A stretch of 64,000 bases of DNA from UBA3700 sp964478025 (GCA_964478025.1 CAYZGK010000004.1:1-64000), one strand, 5' to 3'. Positions 46,719 through 55,202 are shown, counted from the first letter of the stretch. A program made the numbers and translations. The notes: generated by a model not told the origin, from the letters alone.

Positions 46719-47558
46719 TTAAATTTTAAAGTTCTTTTGTTCTTTTTTACTATAAACCTCAAGGTTACCAATTGTTCCACCATCACAAACTATATCTGTT
46801 CCTGTTAAATATCCAAGGTTGCTTGAAATTAGTGTTACAAAAAGTGAGGCGATTTCATTAACATCACCAAATCTTTTAATTGCTGCATTCTTTAAAAAAG
46901 CTGCACCTTGTTCAGATTCTAAGTTGCCCATTGGAGTATCAAAGTTGCCTGGTGATACGCTTATAACCCTTATGCCTTTTTCATACATTTCGTTTGCGAC
47001 TCTTTTTGTATACCAACAAACAAAGTTTTTAGATATAGGGTATGCAAGACTAGTTTCTAGTTTTTGACCAAGAAGTCTAGATCTTTTTAGACATGATTTT
47101 ATAAATAATTCTTCATTACTAAAAATTAAACTATATTTTTTAGTAGGTAACATCATTTTTGGAAGCATATATGCAGACATACTTGATACATTCAAAATAA
47201 CACCACCAGTCATTACCTTTTTAAATTCTTGATCTACATAGTGTGTACCAAGTGCATTAATTCTTAATATGCTTTCACCATCGCCCATATGTGGAGAAAC
47301 TCCAGCAGCATGGATTACTGCATCAATTTCACCAAAACTTGTTGAAAATTCAACTAATTTTTTAACGTCATCAAGCTTAGAAACATCACAAGCTATAGTT
47401 TTAATATTAAAACCTTCTTTAACTAAACTTTCTGAATTTTTATCTAGTTTTTCTTTGTTTCTTCCTGTAATTACAATAGTATGTTCTTTGTCTAATTTTG
47501 CAATTGTAGCAAGTCCCATACCACTTCCACCACCAGTTATTACATAAACTTTACTCAT
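46719..47558 (-). CDS. Short-chain dehydrogenase/reductase
   Basis: 279 aa. The cofactor motif TGGGSGMG (8-15), the NAAG-like HAAGVSP (88-94), catalytic Ser in NVSSM, and Tyr/Lys in AYPISK define a classical SDR. Residues 128-160 carry a longer insert than usual before the Tyr, which may form a specific substrate lid. Substrate unknown. GGAGG ribosome site; a promoter and an inverted repeat lie upstream (47575-47631). Confidence 0.9.
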   Translation of the reverse strand: MSKVYVITGGGSGMGLATIAKLDKEHTIVITGRNKEKLDKNSESLVKEGFNIKTIACDVSKLDDVKKLVEFSTSFGEIDAVIHAAGVSPHMGDGESILRINALGTHYVDQEFKKVMTGGVILNVSSMSAYMLPKMMLPTKKYSLIFSNEELFIKSCLKRSRLLGQKLETSLAYPISKNFVCWYTKRVANEMYEKGIRVISVSPGNFDTPMGNLESEQGAAFLKNAAIKRFGDVNEIASLFVTLISSNLGYLTGTDIVCDGGTIGNLEVYSKKEQKNFKI

Positions 47559-47574
47559 TTTTATTCCTCCTTTT

Positions 47575-47631
47575 TAGGTAATATAATTTTACCTATACTT
47601 TTATTATTGAAAATAAAACTTAACATGTCAA
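47575..47631 (-). promoter_or_regulatory. SDR promoter with downstream operator-like dyad
   Basis: On the minus strand TTGACA (47631-47626), a 17-nt spacer and AATAAT (47608-47603). A perfect dyad TAGGTAA-N7-TTACCTA (47575-47595) lies between the -10 and the ribosome site, a roadblock position. Confidence 0.55.
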
Positions 47632-47669
47632 TATTGAAAAATTTGACTTAAATAGACAAGCTTAAAATA

Positions 47670-47689
47670 TAAAAGATATATATCTTTTA
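47670..47689. promoter_or_regulatory. 20-bp perfect palindrome upstream of MscS promoter
   Basis: TAAAAGATAT followed by its exact complement, 2 nt before the -35 at 47692. A possible operator, though AT-rich. Confidence 0.35.
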
Positions 47690-47691
47690 AT

Positions 47692-47720
47692 TTGCTTAAT
47701 ATATTGTTTGGGCGTATAAT
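47692..47720 (+). promoter_or_regulatory. MscS promoter
   Basis: TTGCTT (47692-47697), a 17-nt spacer and TATAAT (47715-47720). The 5' leader contains a small hairpin AGCGAA-GGG-TTCGCT. Confidence 0.75.
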
Positions 47721-47769
47721 TTTTTGACGAAGCGAAGGGTTCGCTAAATATGTTTTTAGGAGATATATT

Positions 47770-48615
47770 ATGGATTGGCAACAAGTATGGCAAACTGTTC
47801 AAAATTGGTTAACTAATACAGGAATTAAAGTTGTTATAGCAATTGTTATAATGATAGTTTCTTTTTCACTTATTAACTGGATTTGTAAAAAAATTACTAA
47901 ACGTGCAGATAAAAAAGTTGAGGGAAATAAAAAAATAGACAAAACTGTTTATAAAACAATAAGCTATGTTGTAAAAGTAGCACTTAAGATACTAGTTGTT
48001 GTTGCTCTTATTGGTTATGTAGGTATTGATACAAGTGCTATCTCAGCCTTAATTGCATCACTTGGCGTTGGTGTAGGCCTTGCTGTTAATGGCACACTTT
48101 CGAACTTTGCAGGTGGCGTTTTAATAATTATAACAAGACCATTTAATACTGATGATTATATCCAAGCTTGTGGGTACGAGGGAACTGTTGAGGATATTCG
48201 TATTTGTCATACAAGACTTCGTACAAATGATAACAAAGTTGTATATTTACCAAATGGCAATCTATCTACAACTGAAATTGTAAATTTCTCTGAAAAGGAT
48301 TTAAGAAGAGTAGACTTAAAGTTTTCAATTGCATACTCAGATGATTTTGAAAAAGCAAAATCAATAATTGCTGATGTATGTTCTAAAAATGAACTTATTC
48401 TTAAAGATCCAGCTCCTGCTATTCGTATGTCAGAGCAAGGTGCAAGTAGTATTGTAATTTCAACAAAAGTATGGTGCAAGAATGCAGATTATTGGACAGT
48501 AAATTTTGATATGCTTGAAAATGTTAAGAAAGCATTTGATGAAAACGGAATAACAATACCATTTAATCAACTTGATGTACACGTTGTAAATGATTCAAAT
48601 AATTTAGAAAAATAA
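47770..48615 (+). CDS. mscS: Small-conductance mechanosensitive channel
   Basis: 281 aa, the classic single-unit MscS length. Three transmembrane helices; the third has the Gly/Ala-packed pore sequence ASLGVGVGLAVNGTLSNFAGG. The cytoplasmic beta and alpha/beta domains follow (IITRPFNTDDYI, YLPNGNLSTTEIVNFS). It protects against hypo-osmotic shock by opening under membrane tension. Ribosome site TAGGAG. Monocistronic, with its own promoter and terminator. Confidence 0.94.
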   Translation: MDWQQVWQTVQNWLTNTGIKVVIAIVIMIVSFSLINWICKKITKRADKKVEGNKKIDKTVYKTISYVVKVALKILVVVALIGYVGIDTSAISALIASLGVGVGLAVNGTLSNFAGGVLIIITRPFNTDDYIQACGYEGTVEDIRICHTRLRTNDNKVVYLPNGNLSTTEIVNFSEKDLRRVDLKFSIAYSDDFEKAKSIIADVCSKNELILKDPAPAIRMSEQGASSIVISTKVWCKNADYWTVNFDMLENVKKAFDENGITIPFNQLDVHVVNDSNNLEK

Positions 48616-48640
48616 GGATTAATTAATAAACTTATATGTA

Positions 48641-48680
48641 AAAAAAATAAGCACTCCATATGGGGTGCTTGATTTTTTTT
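48641..48680. terminator. Bidirectional terminator
   Basis: AAGCACTCC (48649-48657) pairs with GGGGTGCTT (48662-48670), with one wobble and a 4-nt loop. A T9 tract follows, with an A-run on the left. Confidence 0.9.
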
Positions 48681-48691
48681 TGTTTAATTAT

Positions 48692-49864
48692 TTAGTCTTC
48701 ATCTTCATTTGCTAATACTTCTTTTTTATTAGCAAATGAAGGATTTAATGAATTTACAAAAGCTTTAGATGAAAGTAAAATTGCGCCTAAAACCATATTA
48801 AATATCATATCTACAAATACAAATGAGTTATATACTGCAGAATAGGCAAATACATTCATGTTTTCTGGACAATATGCAGAGAATGCAAATATGCCAGAAA
48901 TTAAATGAGCTATATATCTAAAGATAGCAACACAAAAAGCACCTAAAACAAATTTAACTTGAGGTAATTTTTCTAAGGCTTTTAAGTTGCTAAATATTCC
49001 AGTAAATGCAACCATTGCAAAAGCAATAGGGTAGTCTAATAAAAATTGTGCTGGATGAATTATGAATGGATCTTGTATTGCTTGTAATATTCCATAAATA
49101 AATCCTATAGCTAAACCTTTTTTAGGGCCATGCATATAAGCATAAAGCATTATTGGAAGTAATGATACTAAAGTTATTGAACCTCCTTGAGGAAGATTAA
49201 ATATCTTTACGTAAGATAGGGCAAAACTTGTTGCAATACAAATGCCTGCTCTTGCAATAGATTTTGTATCAAATATTAGATTTCCTTTTTTATCTATAAC
49301 TAAAACGGCAGCTAAAAGGGCAATAAATAAAACTATTGCTCCGATAATAAGTGCTGCTTGATTTACAGAGGCTGTATTAGAGTTATAATAGCCATCACTT
49401 TCGATGTGGTTTGTATAATACAAAGCTACCATCGTTATGGTAAATATTATAGATGTGATTATAATGGTTGCTGCTATATAATAAAATGTCTTTATAAGTT
49501 CAGGTTTTTTCTTATTTATAATTGCGTTTGCTATAAAGCAAAGAACAATAACACCAAGTGTAATAAATATTGGCATAAATACATAAATTAAAACATCGCT
49601 ACTGATCCAATTTTCATCAAGATATTCACTATTATAGTGTTTGTATAAGTCCATAATTAATAGAGTAATTTCTATTAAAATTGCATATACAACAAATGAT
49701 ATAGTTGCGTACTTTGCGTATTTTTTTAGCATTGTAAAGTTTAGTGCGTAGATTACTACGCCTACAATTACAAGGGTTGTTAAGATTCCGATTGTTAACC
49801 ATGTAGCAATAGGTTGGAACGTGTCAACAGCATAAGTTTTGGCACACATAATTAAATTAAACAT
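48692..49864 (-). CDS. ThiT-like thiamine ECF transporter S component with extra N-terminal membrane domain
   Basis: 390 aa. The C-terminal half (about 205-370) is a ThiT-type S component (LPQGGSITLVSLLPIMLYAYMHG, then QDPFIIHPAQFLLDYPIAF, which hold thiamine-binding residues). The N-terminal 200 residues add about five hydrophobic helices that ordinary 180-200-aa ThiT lacks. S components bind vitamin and work with a shared EcfA/EcfT module, not present here. The TPP riboswitch in the leader supports thiamine specificity. The N-terminal domain's role is unknown. Confidence 0.85.
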   Translation of the reverse strand: MFNLIMCAKTYAVDTFQPIATWLTIGILTTLVIVGVVIYALNFTMLKKYAKYATISFVVYAILIEITLLIMDLYKHYNSEYLDENWISSDVLIYVFMPIFITLGVIVLCFIANAIINKKKPELIKTFYYIAATIIITSIIFTITMVALYYTNHIESDGYYNSNTASVNQAALIIGAIVLFIALLAAVLVIDKKGNLIFDTKSIARAGICIATSFALSYVKIFNLPQGGSITLVSLLPIMLYAYMHGPKKGLAIGFIYGILQAIQDPFIIHPAQFLLDYPIAFAMVAFTGIFSNLKALEKLPQVKFVLGAFCVAIFRYIAHLISGIFAFSAYCPENMNVFAYSAVYNSFVFVDMIFNMVLGAILLSSKAFVNSLNPSFANKKEVLANEDED

Positions 49865-49888
49865 AAAAAAACTCCTTTAGCTAAGGAG
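49865..49888 (-). promoter_or_regulatory. Riboswitch expression platform: terminator-like hairpin overlapping the Shine-Dalgarno
   Basis: In the transcript CTCCTT (49888-49883) pairs with AAGGAG (49877-49872). It is followed by seven U immediately before the AUG. AAGGAG is also the ribosome site of the ThiT-like gene, so one stem could both end transcription and hide the start signal. Confidence 0.75.
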
Positions 49889-49916
49889 AACTTTTAAGAA
49901 ATAAAATATATGTATT

Positions 49917-49987
49917 TTTACTTCCTTTCGCCGCTTCCGGCGTAAGTTCAAAGGGTATAATCTCAGCCTTAATAGGCACCCCTAGCT
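49917..49987 (-). ncRNA. TPP (THI-box) riboswitch
   Basis: The minus strand carries the conserved THI-box order: GGGGTGCC (49984-49977), GGCTGAGA (49968-49961), CCCTTTGAACTTA (49955-49943), the GCCG-GAAG-CGGC arm (49941-49930) and AAGGAAGT. The expression platform follows within 40 nt, then the ThiT-like gene. TPP binding would switch the gene off. Confidence 0.92.
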
Positions 49988-49993
49988 AGATAT

Positions 49994-50022
49994 AATATAT
50001 ATCAATAAAGAATACTTGTCAA
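49994..50022 (-). promoter_or_regulatory. Promoter of riboswitch/ThiT-like gene
   Basis: TTGACA (50022-50017), a 17-nt spacer and TATATT (49999-49994) on the minus strand. The start is expected near 49987, where the aptamer begins. Confidence 0.85.
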
Positions 50023-50051
50023 TTGAAAAAAAAATTGTACTTCTATATAAT
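50023..50051 (+). promoter_or_regulatory. Promoter giving a leaderless mRNA for the ABC ATPase
   Basis: TTGAAA (50023-50028), a 17-nt spacer and TATAAT (50046-50051). The ATG at 50058 starts 7 nt after the -10, at the expected first transcribed base. Its -35 abuts the divergent -35 at 50017-50022. Confidence 0.75.
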
Positions 50052-50057
50052 AAAAAT

Positions 50058-50912
50058 ATGGGAACTTTGCTTAATGTTGAAGATTTATATATGACTTACT
50101 TTGGAGGCTACGTAGGAGTAGATACAGTAAGCTTTAAAATGAATGATAAGGAGCACTTTGTTATATATGGCAAAACCTTATCCGGAAAATCTTCACTTTT
50201 AAGAACGATAGCTGGCCTTGAGGAGTATAAAGGAAAAATAGAATTTTTTAATGTGTCAGAGAAAGTTTTTTCATTTGATGAAAAATCCTTAAAGAAAAAT
50301 GATACGGTCTTTAATTCACTTTCTTATCCACTTAAGATAAGAAATATAAGTAATTTTGAAAGTGTAGTTTTAGAGCAGGCTAAGAAATATAAGATAGATA
50401 GTATTTTAAATGAGAAGATAAAGAATCTAAACTTAGAGCAAAAGAAAATAGTTTTAATAGCAAGGGCTTTAATAAGAAGTGCAGATATTTATCTATTTGA
50501 TGATGTATTTAAAGATATTAAAGAAAGATATGATGAAATTTTTAAGATCTTTTTAAAAGATATTGAAGGAAAATCTATTATTTTTGCTACATCAAATATT
50601 GCTGAGGCTTTTAGCGTTTCAAATGTTGTATCAATTATGGCCTATAAAAAATATTTGCAAAGAGGAACAAAAGAAGAATTATTAAGTTTGCCAAAAAATA
50701 GAGAAGTACTTATATCACTTGGAATTGAAGATAATATGCCATCAATTCTTACTAAAAAAGAGGATAAGTATTATTTAGAAGATGTTGAAGTTGTACCACC
50801 AATTTCAGATATTTATGTAGGCAAAGAAGTGACATCTATTTTAGTTGATGGCAAAATAAGAAATGATGTATATTTTGACAAGGATACTGATTATTTAATT
50901 AGTAAATGGTAA
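50058..50912 (+). CDS. ABC-type ATPase with degenerate catalytic motifs
   Basis: 284 aa from the ATG at 50058 (an earlier TTG at 50016 lies upstream of the promoter and is rejected). Walker A is GKTLSGKSS (38-46). The LSGGQ signature is replaced by KNLNLEQK (122-129). Walker B ends LFDD (D149 in place of the catalytic Glu), the Q-loop is unclear and the switch His is absent (TSN at 178-180). The protein may bind but not hydrolyse ATP, or couple weakly. There is no permease next to it; it is followed 6 nt later by an S41 protease. Confidence 0.7.
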   Translation: MGTLLNVEDLYMTYFGGYVGVDTVSFKMNDKEHFVIYGKTLSGKSSLLRTIAGLEEYKGKIEFFNVSEKVFSFDEKSLKKNDTVFNSLSYPLKIRNISNFESVVLEQAKKYKIDSILNEKIKNLNLEQKKIVLIARALIRSADIYLFDDVFKDIKERYDEIFKIFLKDIEGKSIIFATSNIAEAFSVSNVVSIMAYKKYLQRGTKEELLSLPKNREVLISLGIEDNMPSILTKKEDKYYLEDVEVVPPISDIYVGKEVTSILVDGKIRNDVYFDKDTDYLISKW

Positions 50913-50918
50913 AAGTTT

Positions 50919-52361
50919 ATGGATGAAGAGATTTTTATTGAATACAATGAAGAAAATAAAAAGAAAAATAATGTAATACCTAAGAAAAAGGCTATTACGA
51001 TAGTTGTTGCTACAATACTTATAATTATTATTTTAGCAGGCGTATTTGTAGCGGGATATTTTACAGCAAAGAGCAATTCTATAGAAAGTGACATGCCACT
51101 GCTTGTAGAGGCTTATAAGCTTTTAAAGAAGTATTATTATGAAGATATATCTTGGGAAGAGTTTCAAGTAATTGCAGCTGAGGCCATGATGAGTAAGGTG
51201 GACGCATACACTTGGATGGAAGAGAATGACACATCAACAAGTTCGCAATCTTTAGGATTTACTATAAAAACAACAGCGTATTATAAGCACTTTGTTGCAT
51301 CAATTGTTCCATCATCTCCAATGGATATGGCAGAAGCTAGTATGTATTACAAAACAGAAAATGATGCAATAAATTCTTTAAATGGAGTAGATGTTTCAGA
51401 AAGTAAAATTAAAATTAATCCAGGAGATAAGATATACGCAATATCAGTACTTGGTGTTCAGCCAGTTGTTGTAGAAGGAACAGCTCAAAGCAATGTTTCA
51501 ACTATTATTTCAAAATCAGATACAGTAACTTTATATCTAAGAAAAACCAAAGGTGTAGACTTGGATAATGATGGAGAGGATGAATATGAAGATGGAATAT
51601 ATAAATACGTAGTTGAAAAAACAAATCTTCCATACACAAGAGCTTTCTACTATGATTCTGAAAGTATAGGTGATACAACAGGAACAACAGCTATGATTAG
51701 ATTTACACAATTTTCAGGTACAGCTGTTGCGGATATGTATAAATGCTTAAATAAATTTGTAGACTCTGGATGTAATAAATTAATTTTAGATTTAAGAGGA
51801 AATGGTGGTGGCGATGCAACTATTTTATCTTACATTGCAGGATGTTTTGTAAATGGAGCTAGTGATAGTGAAAAACCATTGATTTACATTAAGTATAATA
51901 CTGGTGATGGAAAATATAGATCAGAATATGTTTATTCTTCATTATCTTCAACATGTACAACAGTCGAGGATGGAGAACAAGAATATGCAATTGTAAATCT
52001 TCCATCAAAGGTCAATAATTTTAAATTAACAGTTTTATGTGATGGAAGTACAGCATCTTCATCAGAAGCCTTAATTGGGGCTTTGCAATACTATAATGGT
52101 ACAACAATTATAGGCTCGACAACTTATGGTAAAGGTGTAGGACAAACTGTTAGATATCTTGAGGATGGAAAATATGTCTTATATATAACAAACTCAAAGT
52201 ACTATATACCAACAAAGGGTGAAAATGGAGAGACGAATTGGACAGTTAGTATTCATAAAACGGGATTCACTCCAAGTGATGAAAACTATATATCAAATTC
52301 ATATAGACCATTAAAGACAGATAAGTATATACAAAGAGCTTTGACAGTACTTGGCTCATAA
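50919..52361 (+). CDS. Membrane-anchored S41-family (CtpA-like) peptidase
   Basis: 480 aa. One N-terminal helix (about 24-49) anchors an extracellular PDZ region (about 110-200) and a C-terminal processing-peptidase domain. LILDLRGNGGGDA and DGSTASSSE give the catalytic Ser, and TTYGKGVGQT the catalytic Lys. Members trim secreted or membrane proteins. It shares an operon with the odd ABC ATPase, and the end of the gene contains a promoter for the next operon. Confidence 0.9.
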   Translation: MDEEIFIEYNEENKKKNNVIPKKKAITIVVATILIIIILAGVFVAGYFTAKSNSIESDMPLLVEAYKLLKKYYYEDISWEEFQVIAAEAMMSKVDAYTWMEENDTSTSSQSLGFTIKTTAYYKHFVASIVPSSPMDMAEASMYYKTENDAINSLNGVDVSESKIKINPGDKIYAISVLGVQPVVVEGTAQSNVSTIISKSDTVTLYLRKTKGVDLDNDGEDEYEDGIYKYVVEKTNLPYTRAFYYDSESIGDTTGTTAMIRFTQFSGTAVADMYKCLNKFVDSGCNKLILDLRGNGGGDATILSYIAGCFVNGASDSEKPLIYIKYNTGDGKYRSEYVYSSLSSTCTTVEDGEQEYAIVNLPSKVNNFKLTVLCDGSTASSSEALIGALQYYNGTTIIGSTTYGKGVGQTVRYLEDGKYVLYITNSKYYIPTKGENGETNWTVSIHKTGFTPSDENYISNSYRPLKTDKYIQRALTVLGS

Positions 52362-52369
52362 TATAAAAT
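52341..52369 (+). promoter_or_regulatory. Promoter inside the end of the S41 gene
   Basis: TTGACA (52341-52346), a 17-nt spacer and TAAAAT (52364-52369). It drives the TM1266-ABC operon through a leader of about 130 nt. Confidence 0.7.
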
Positions 52370-52375
52370 ATATTT

Positions 52376-52495
52376 AATCACTAAGAAGGATTTATTCTTC
52401 TTATGGATAAAAAATAAACTAAATCGATGAAGTGTTCGGAGAGTAAGAAGTAATATAGAGTATTATATGACTCCGCGCATTGCGGAGTTTTTTTT
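52376..52495 (+). promoter_or_regulatory. Attenuated leader, candidate riboswitch of unknown class
   Basis: A terminator stem ACTCCGC / GCGGAGT (52470-52476, 52482-52488) with eight T stands 12 nt before the ATG. An earlier CGGAG (52437-52441) can pair with CTCCG (52471-52475) and so prevent the terminator. Upstream, CACT/AGTG (52379-52382, 52431-52434) encloses a hairpin AAGAAG...CTTCTT. It resembles no class I know. Confidence 0.55.
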
Positions 52496-52506
52496 ATGGA
52501 GGAGAT

Positions 52507-52758
52507 ATGTTAAGAATAGGCGTAATTGGTATTGTTTTAAAACAAAACAAGGAAACCGCAACAAAAATCCAAGGATTATTATCTTTATATTCAAATATAA
52601 TCGTTGGAAGAATGGGAGTTCCAGATAAAGAAAATGGAATTTCTACAATTGCTGTTATTGTGAAGGGTACTAATGAGGAAATTTCAGCATTAACTGGAAA
52701 ACTTGGAAAGTTAGAGAGCGTTTCTGTAAAGTCTGCTTTAACATCAATGGAGGTTTAA
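52507..52758 (+). CDS. TM1266-family small regulator-like protein
   Basis: 83 aa from the ATG at 52507 (GGAGGAG site); the upstream extension from 52480 lies in the terminator and is rejected. The sequence RIGVIGIVLKQN, GRMGVPDKENGISTIAVIVKGT and KLESVSVKSALT matches the ACT-like family annotated as iron-only hydrogenase system regulator. It lies 1 nt ahead of the ABC transporter genes, so a ligand-sensing role for that operon is possible. Confidence 0.8.
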   Translation: MLRIGVIGIVLKQNKETATKIQGLLSLYSNIIVGRMGVPDKENGISTIAVIVKGTNEEISALTGKLGKLESVSVKSALTSMEV

Positions 52759-52759
52759 A

Positions 52760-53770
52760 ATGAAAAAAACATCCTTAATAATTTTAATGATTTTAGTTTT
52801 ATCTTTATCATGCACATTCTTTGCATGTCAAAATAAAGAAACAGTACATAATGAGTATACAATTGTATCTCCAGATGGAGCTCCAGCCTTATCTTTAGTT
52901 GGTCTTATTGGGAAAGATTATTCTAGTAAAACATATTCTTTTTCCCCATCAATAGTTTCATCATCATTAATTGCAAGTGAAGCGATTAAAAGTGATTTTG
53001 CTATTGTACCAGTTAATTTAGCTGCTAATTTATATAACAAGGGCAAAGGTTATTTAATGGCTGCAGTTGTTACAAATGGAAATATGTATATTGTGTCAAA
53101 TACTAACGATACTGATTTTAAATTAGAAAGTTTAAAAGGCAAGAAATTATATACAATAGGACAAGGATCAGTTCCAGCGTTTATACTTTTATCTTTATTA
53201 AAGAAAAACAATATAAATTACGAAGAATCTGAAACTATAGTTGATGAAAATACTGTATCAATTCAATATTGCGCTGATGGTAGTGAACTTATTCAAAAAC
53301 TTGCTCAAGCAACTAAAAATGGTGAGACAGTTTATGGAAATTTAGCAGAGCCTGCCGTTTCTAATATGGTAAATAAAGGTATAGGATACTCGCTAAGTTC
53401 ACTTCAAACTTTATGGCAAAGTGCAACAAATTCTTCAATTAATGGATTTGCTCAAGCAGTTTTAATTGTTAAAGAAGAAATTTATAAAAATAATAAAGAT
53501 ATTGTTGATGCTATGATTTTAGAGTTATCTTTTTCTGCAAATAATATCTTAGACGAATCTGTAAATATTGAAAACACTATTAAGTCTATATATCCTGAAA
53601 CTACAATAAAGGCTATGAGTCAAGAAACTATTTCTCGTTGTAATGTAAAGACTTATAAAGCAAAAGATAATGTGGATTATATTATTGAAACACTAAATGC
53701 AGTGTATCAGTTAAATCCAACAGCAGTTGGGGGACAAGTTCCAAGTAAGGATTCAGGTTTTTATATTTAA
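52760..53770 (+). CDS. ABC transporter substrate-binding lipoprotein (NMT1/SsuA-like)
   Basis: 336 aa. A signal peptide with lipobox FFAC (Cys near 23) tethers it outside. The body has the two-lobed NMT1/SsuA pattern (YTIVSPDGAPALSLVGL, DFAIVPVNLAANLYNKG, FILLSLLKKN). Homologues bind sulfonates, nitrate or thiamine-pyrimidine precursors; the ligand cannot be read here. TAATG overlap with the permease gene. Confidence 0.85.
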   Translation: MKKTSLIILMILVLSLSCTFFACQNKETVHNEYTIVSPDGAPALSLVGLIGKDYSSKTYSFSPSIVSSSLIASEAIKSDFAIVPVNLAANLYNKGKGYLMAAVVTNGNMYIVSNTNDTDFKLESLKGKKLYTIGQGSVPAFILLSLLKKNNINYEESETIVDENTVSIQYCADGSELIQKLAQATKNGETVYGNLAEPAVSNMVNKGIGYSLSSLQTLWQSATNSSINGFAQAVLIVKEEIYKNNKDIVDAMILELSFSANNILDESVNIENTIKSIYPETTIKAMSQETISRCNVKTYKAKDNVDYIIETLNAVYQLNPTAVGGQVPSKDSGFYI

Positions 53771-54531
53771 TGGAAAATAAGAAAATAAAGATTTTTGATA
53801 TACTATTACCATTTATTACAATAGGAATAATTTTTATTGTATGGGTTATTGTAAGTAAAATTATAGACGAGGAAATAATATTTCCAAAGCTTTCTAGTAC
53901 TTTAAAATCTTTATTTAGTTTGTTAAAAACAAAGGAATTTTATATAGCATTATTAAACACAATTATAAGGATCTTAATATCTTTTTTAATATCTTTTATA
54001 CTTGCAATTATACTTGCAATTTTAGCGTCACTATCTAAATATGCAGGTAAAATAATGTCGATATTTTCTGTTATTGTGCAAAGTATTCCAACAATGTCAA
54101 TAATACTTATATCTCTTATTTGGCTAACAACGATGCGTGCGCCGCTGCTTGTTGCTATTTTAGTTACTTTTCCTATTATGTTTACCTCGTTTTTACAGGC
54201 TATAAATAACATAGATAAAAATCTTTTAGAGATGGTTAATGTATATAAAGTGCCATTAAGTAGGAAAATTAAGTATTTATATATTCCACAAATAGCGCCA
54301 TCAATGTTTTCGGCAATGAAAAGTTCTATATCTTTAAATGTAAAGGTAATTATAGCAGCAGAGGTAATGGCACAAACAAAAGACAGCATAGGCGTTAAAA
54401 TGCAACTATCTTCACTTTATTTAGAGATGAGTGAATTGTTTGCTTGGACTATAGTTTCAATAATTCTTGGCCTTATATTTGAAGGTGTAATTTTACTTAT
54501 ACAAAAGTTGTATTTAAGGAGCACAAGATGA
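53770..54531 (+). CDS. ABC transporter permease (SsuC/TauC-like)
   Basis: 253 aa with about six hydrophobic helices. The EAA-like loop MFTSFLQAINNIDKNLLEMVNVYKVP, about residues 138-163, contacts the ATPase. The signature matches BPD-type permeases for sulfonate/nitrate/HMP uptake. It overlaps the binding-protein gene by 1 nt and the ATPase by 4 nt. Confidence 0.9.
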   Translation: MENKKIKIFDILLPFITIGIIFIVWVIVSKIIDEEIIFPKLSSTLKSLFSLLKTKEFYIALLNTIIRILISFLISFILAIILAILASLSKYAGKIMSIFSVIVQSIPTMSIILISLIWLTTMRAPLLVAILVTFPIMFTSFLQAINNIDKNLLEMVNVYKVPLSRKIKYLYIPQIAPSMFSAMKSSISLNVKVIIAAEVMAQTKDSIGVKMQLSSLYLEMSELFAWTIVSIILGLIFEGVILLIQKLYLRSTR

Positions 54532-55202
54532 TAATTAAAAACTTGAATTTATCTTATGGAGATAATATCTTATATAAAGATTTTTCACTAGATATTTTAG
54601 ATAGTGAAATTACTTGTATACTTGGTAAAAGTGGTTGTGGAAAAACAAGTTTTTTAAATGTGCTTTGTGGTAGTGTTAAGTATAGTGGAGTTGTTGAAAA
54701 TACAGAGAAAATAGGTTATGTATTTCAAACGCCAAGACTTATTAATTCAATTTCAATAAAGAAAAATCTTGAACTTGTATTGAAAAACAAAGATGAAAAT
54801 AAAATAGATGATTTGCTAAAAGAACTTGAAATATATGAAATAAAAAATAAATATCCAGGTGAAATTTCAGGTGGAGAGGCAAGTAGGGTATCAATAGCTA
54901 GAGCTCTTTTATTTGAACCAAAAATTTTACTTTTAGATGAACCATTTACCGGCCTTGATGTAGTTAGAAAAAATAATCTAATAAAGAAGTTAAATCAAAT
55001 GGTTTTAGATAGAAAGATAGGACTTATATATGTAACTCATGATGTAGACGAAGCCCTTTTAATTGCAAATAGAGTACTAGTTTTGGATGAAAGACCAGTT
55101 AAGATAAAACTTGATTTAAAAATAGAGGGAAAAGAAAGAGATCTAGCTTCAAAAGAAATAAATGAGGCTAGGGAAAAAATATATAGCAATTTACTTTCAT
55201 AA
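54528..55202 (+). CDS. ABC transporter ATP-binding protein
   Basis: 224 aa with intact motifs: Walker A GKSGCGKTS (about 33-41), signature ISGGEASR, Walker B ILLLDEPFTGLD and switch His in VTHDVDEA. It energises the uptake system encoded just upstream. Its normal motifs contrast with the degenerate ATPase at 50058. Confidence 0.92.
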   Translation: MIIKNLNLSYGDNILYKDFSLDILDSEITCILGKSGCGKTSFLNVLCGSVKYSGVVENTEKIGYVFQTPRLINSISIKKNLELVLKNKDENKIDDLLKELEIYEIKNKYPGEISGGEASRVSIARALLFEPKILLLDEPFTGLDVVRKNNLIKKLNQMVLDRKIGLIYVTHDVDEALLIANRVLVLDERPVKIKLDLKIEGKERDLASKEINEAREKIYSNLLS

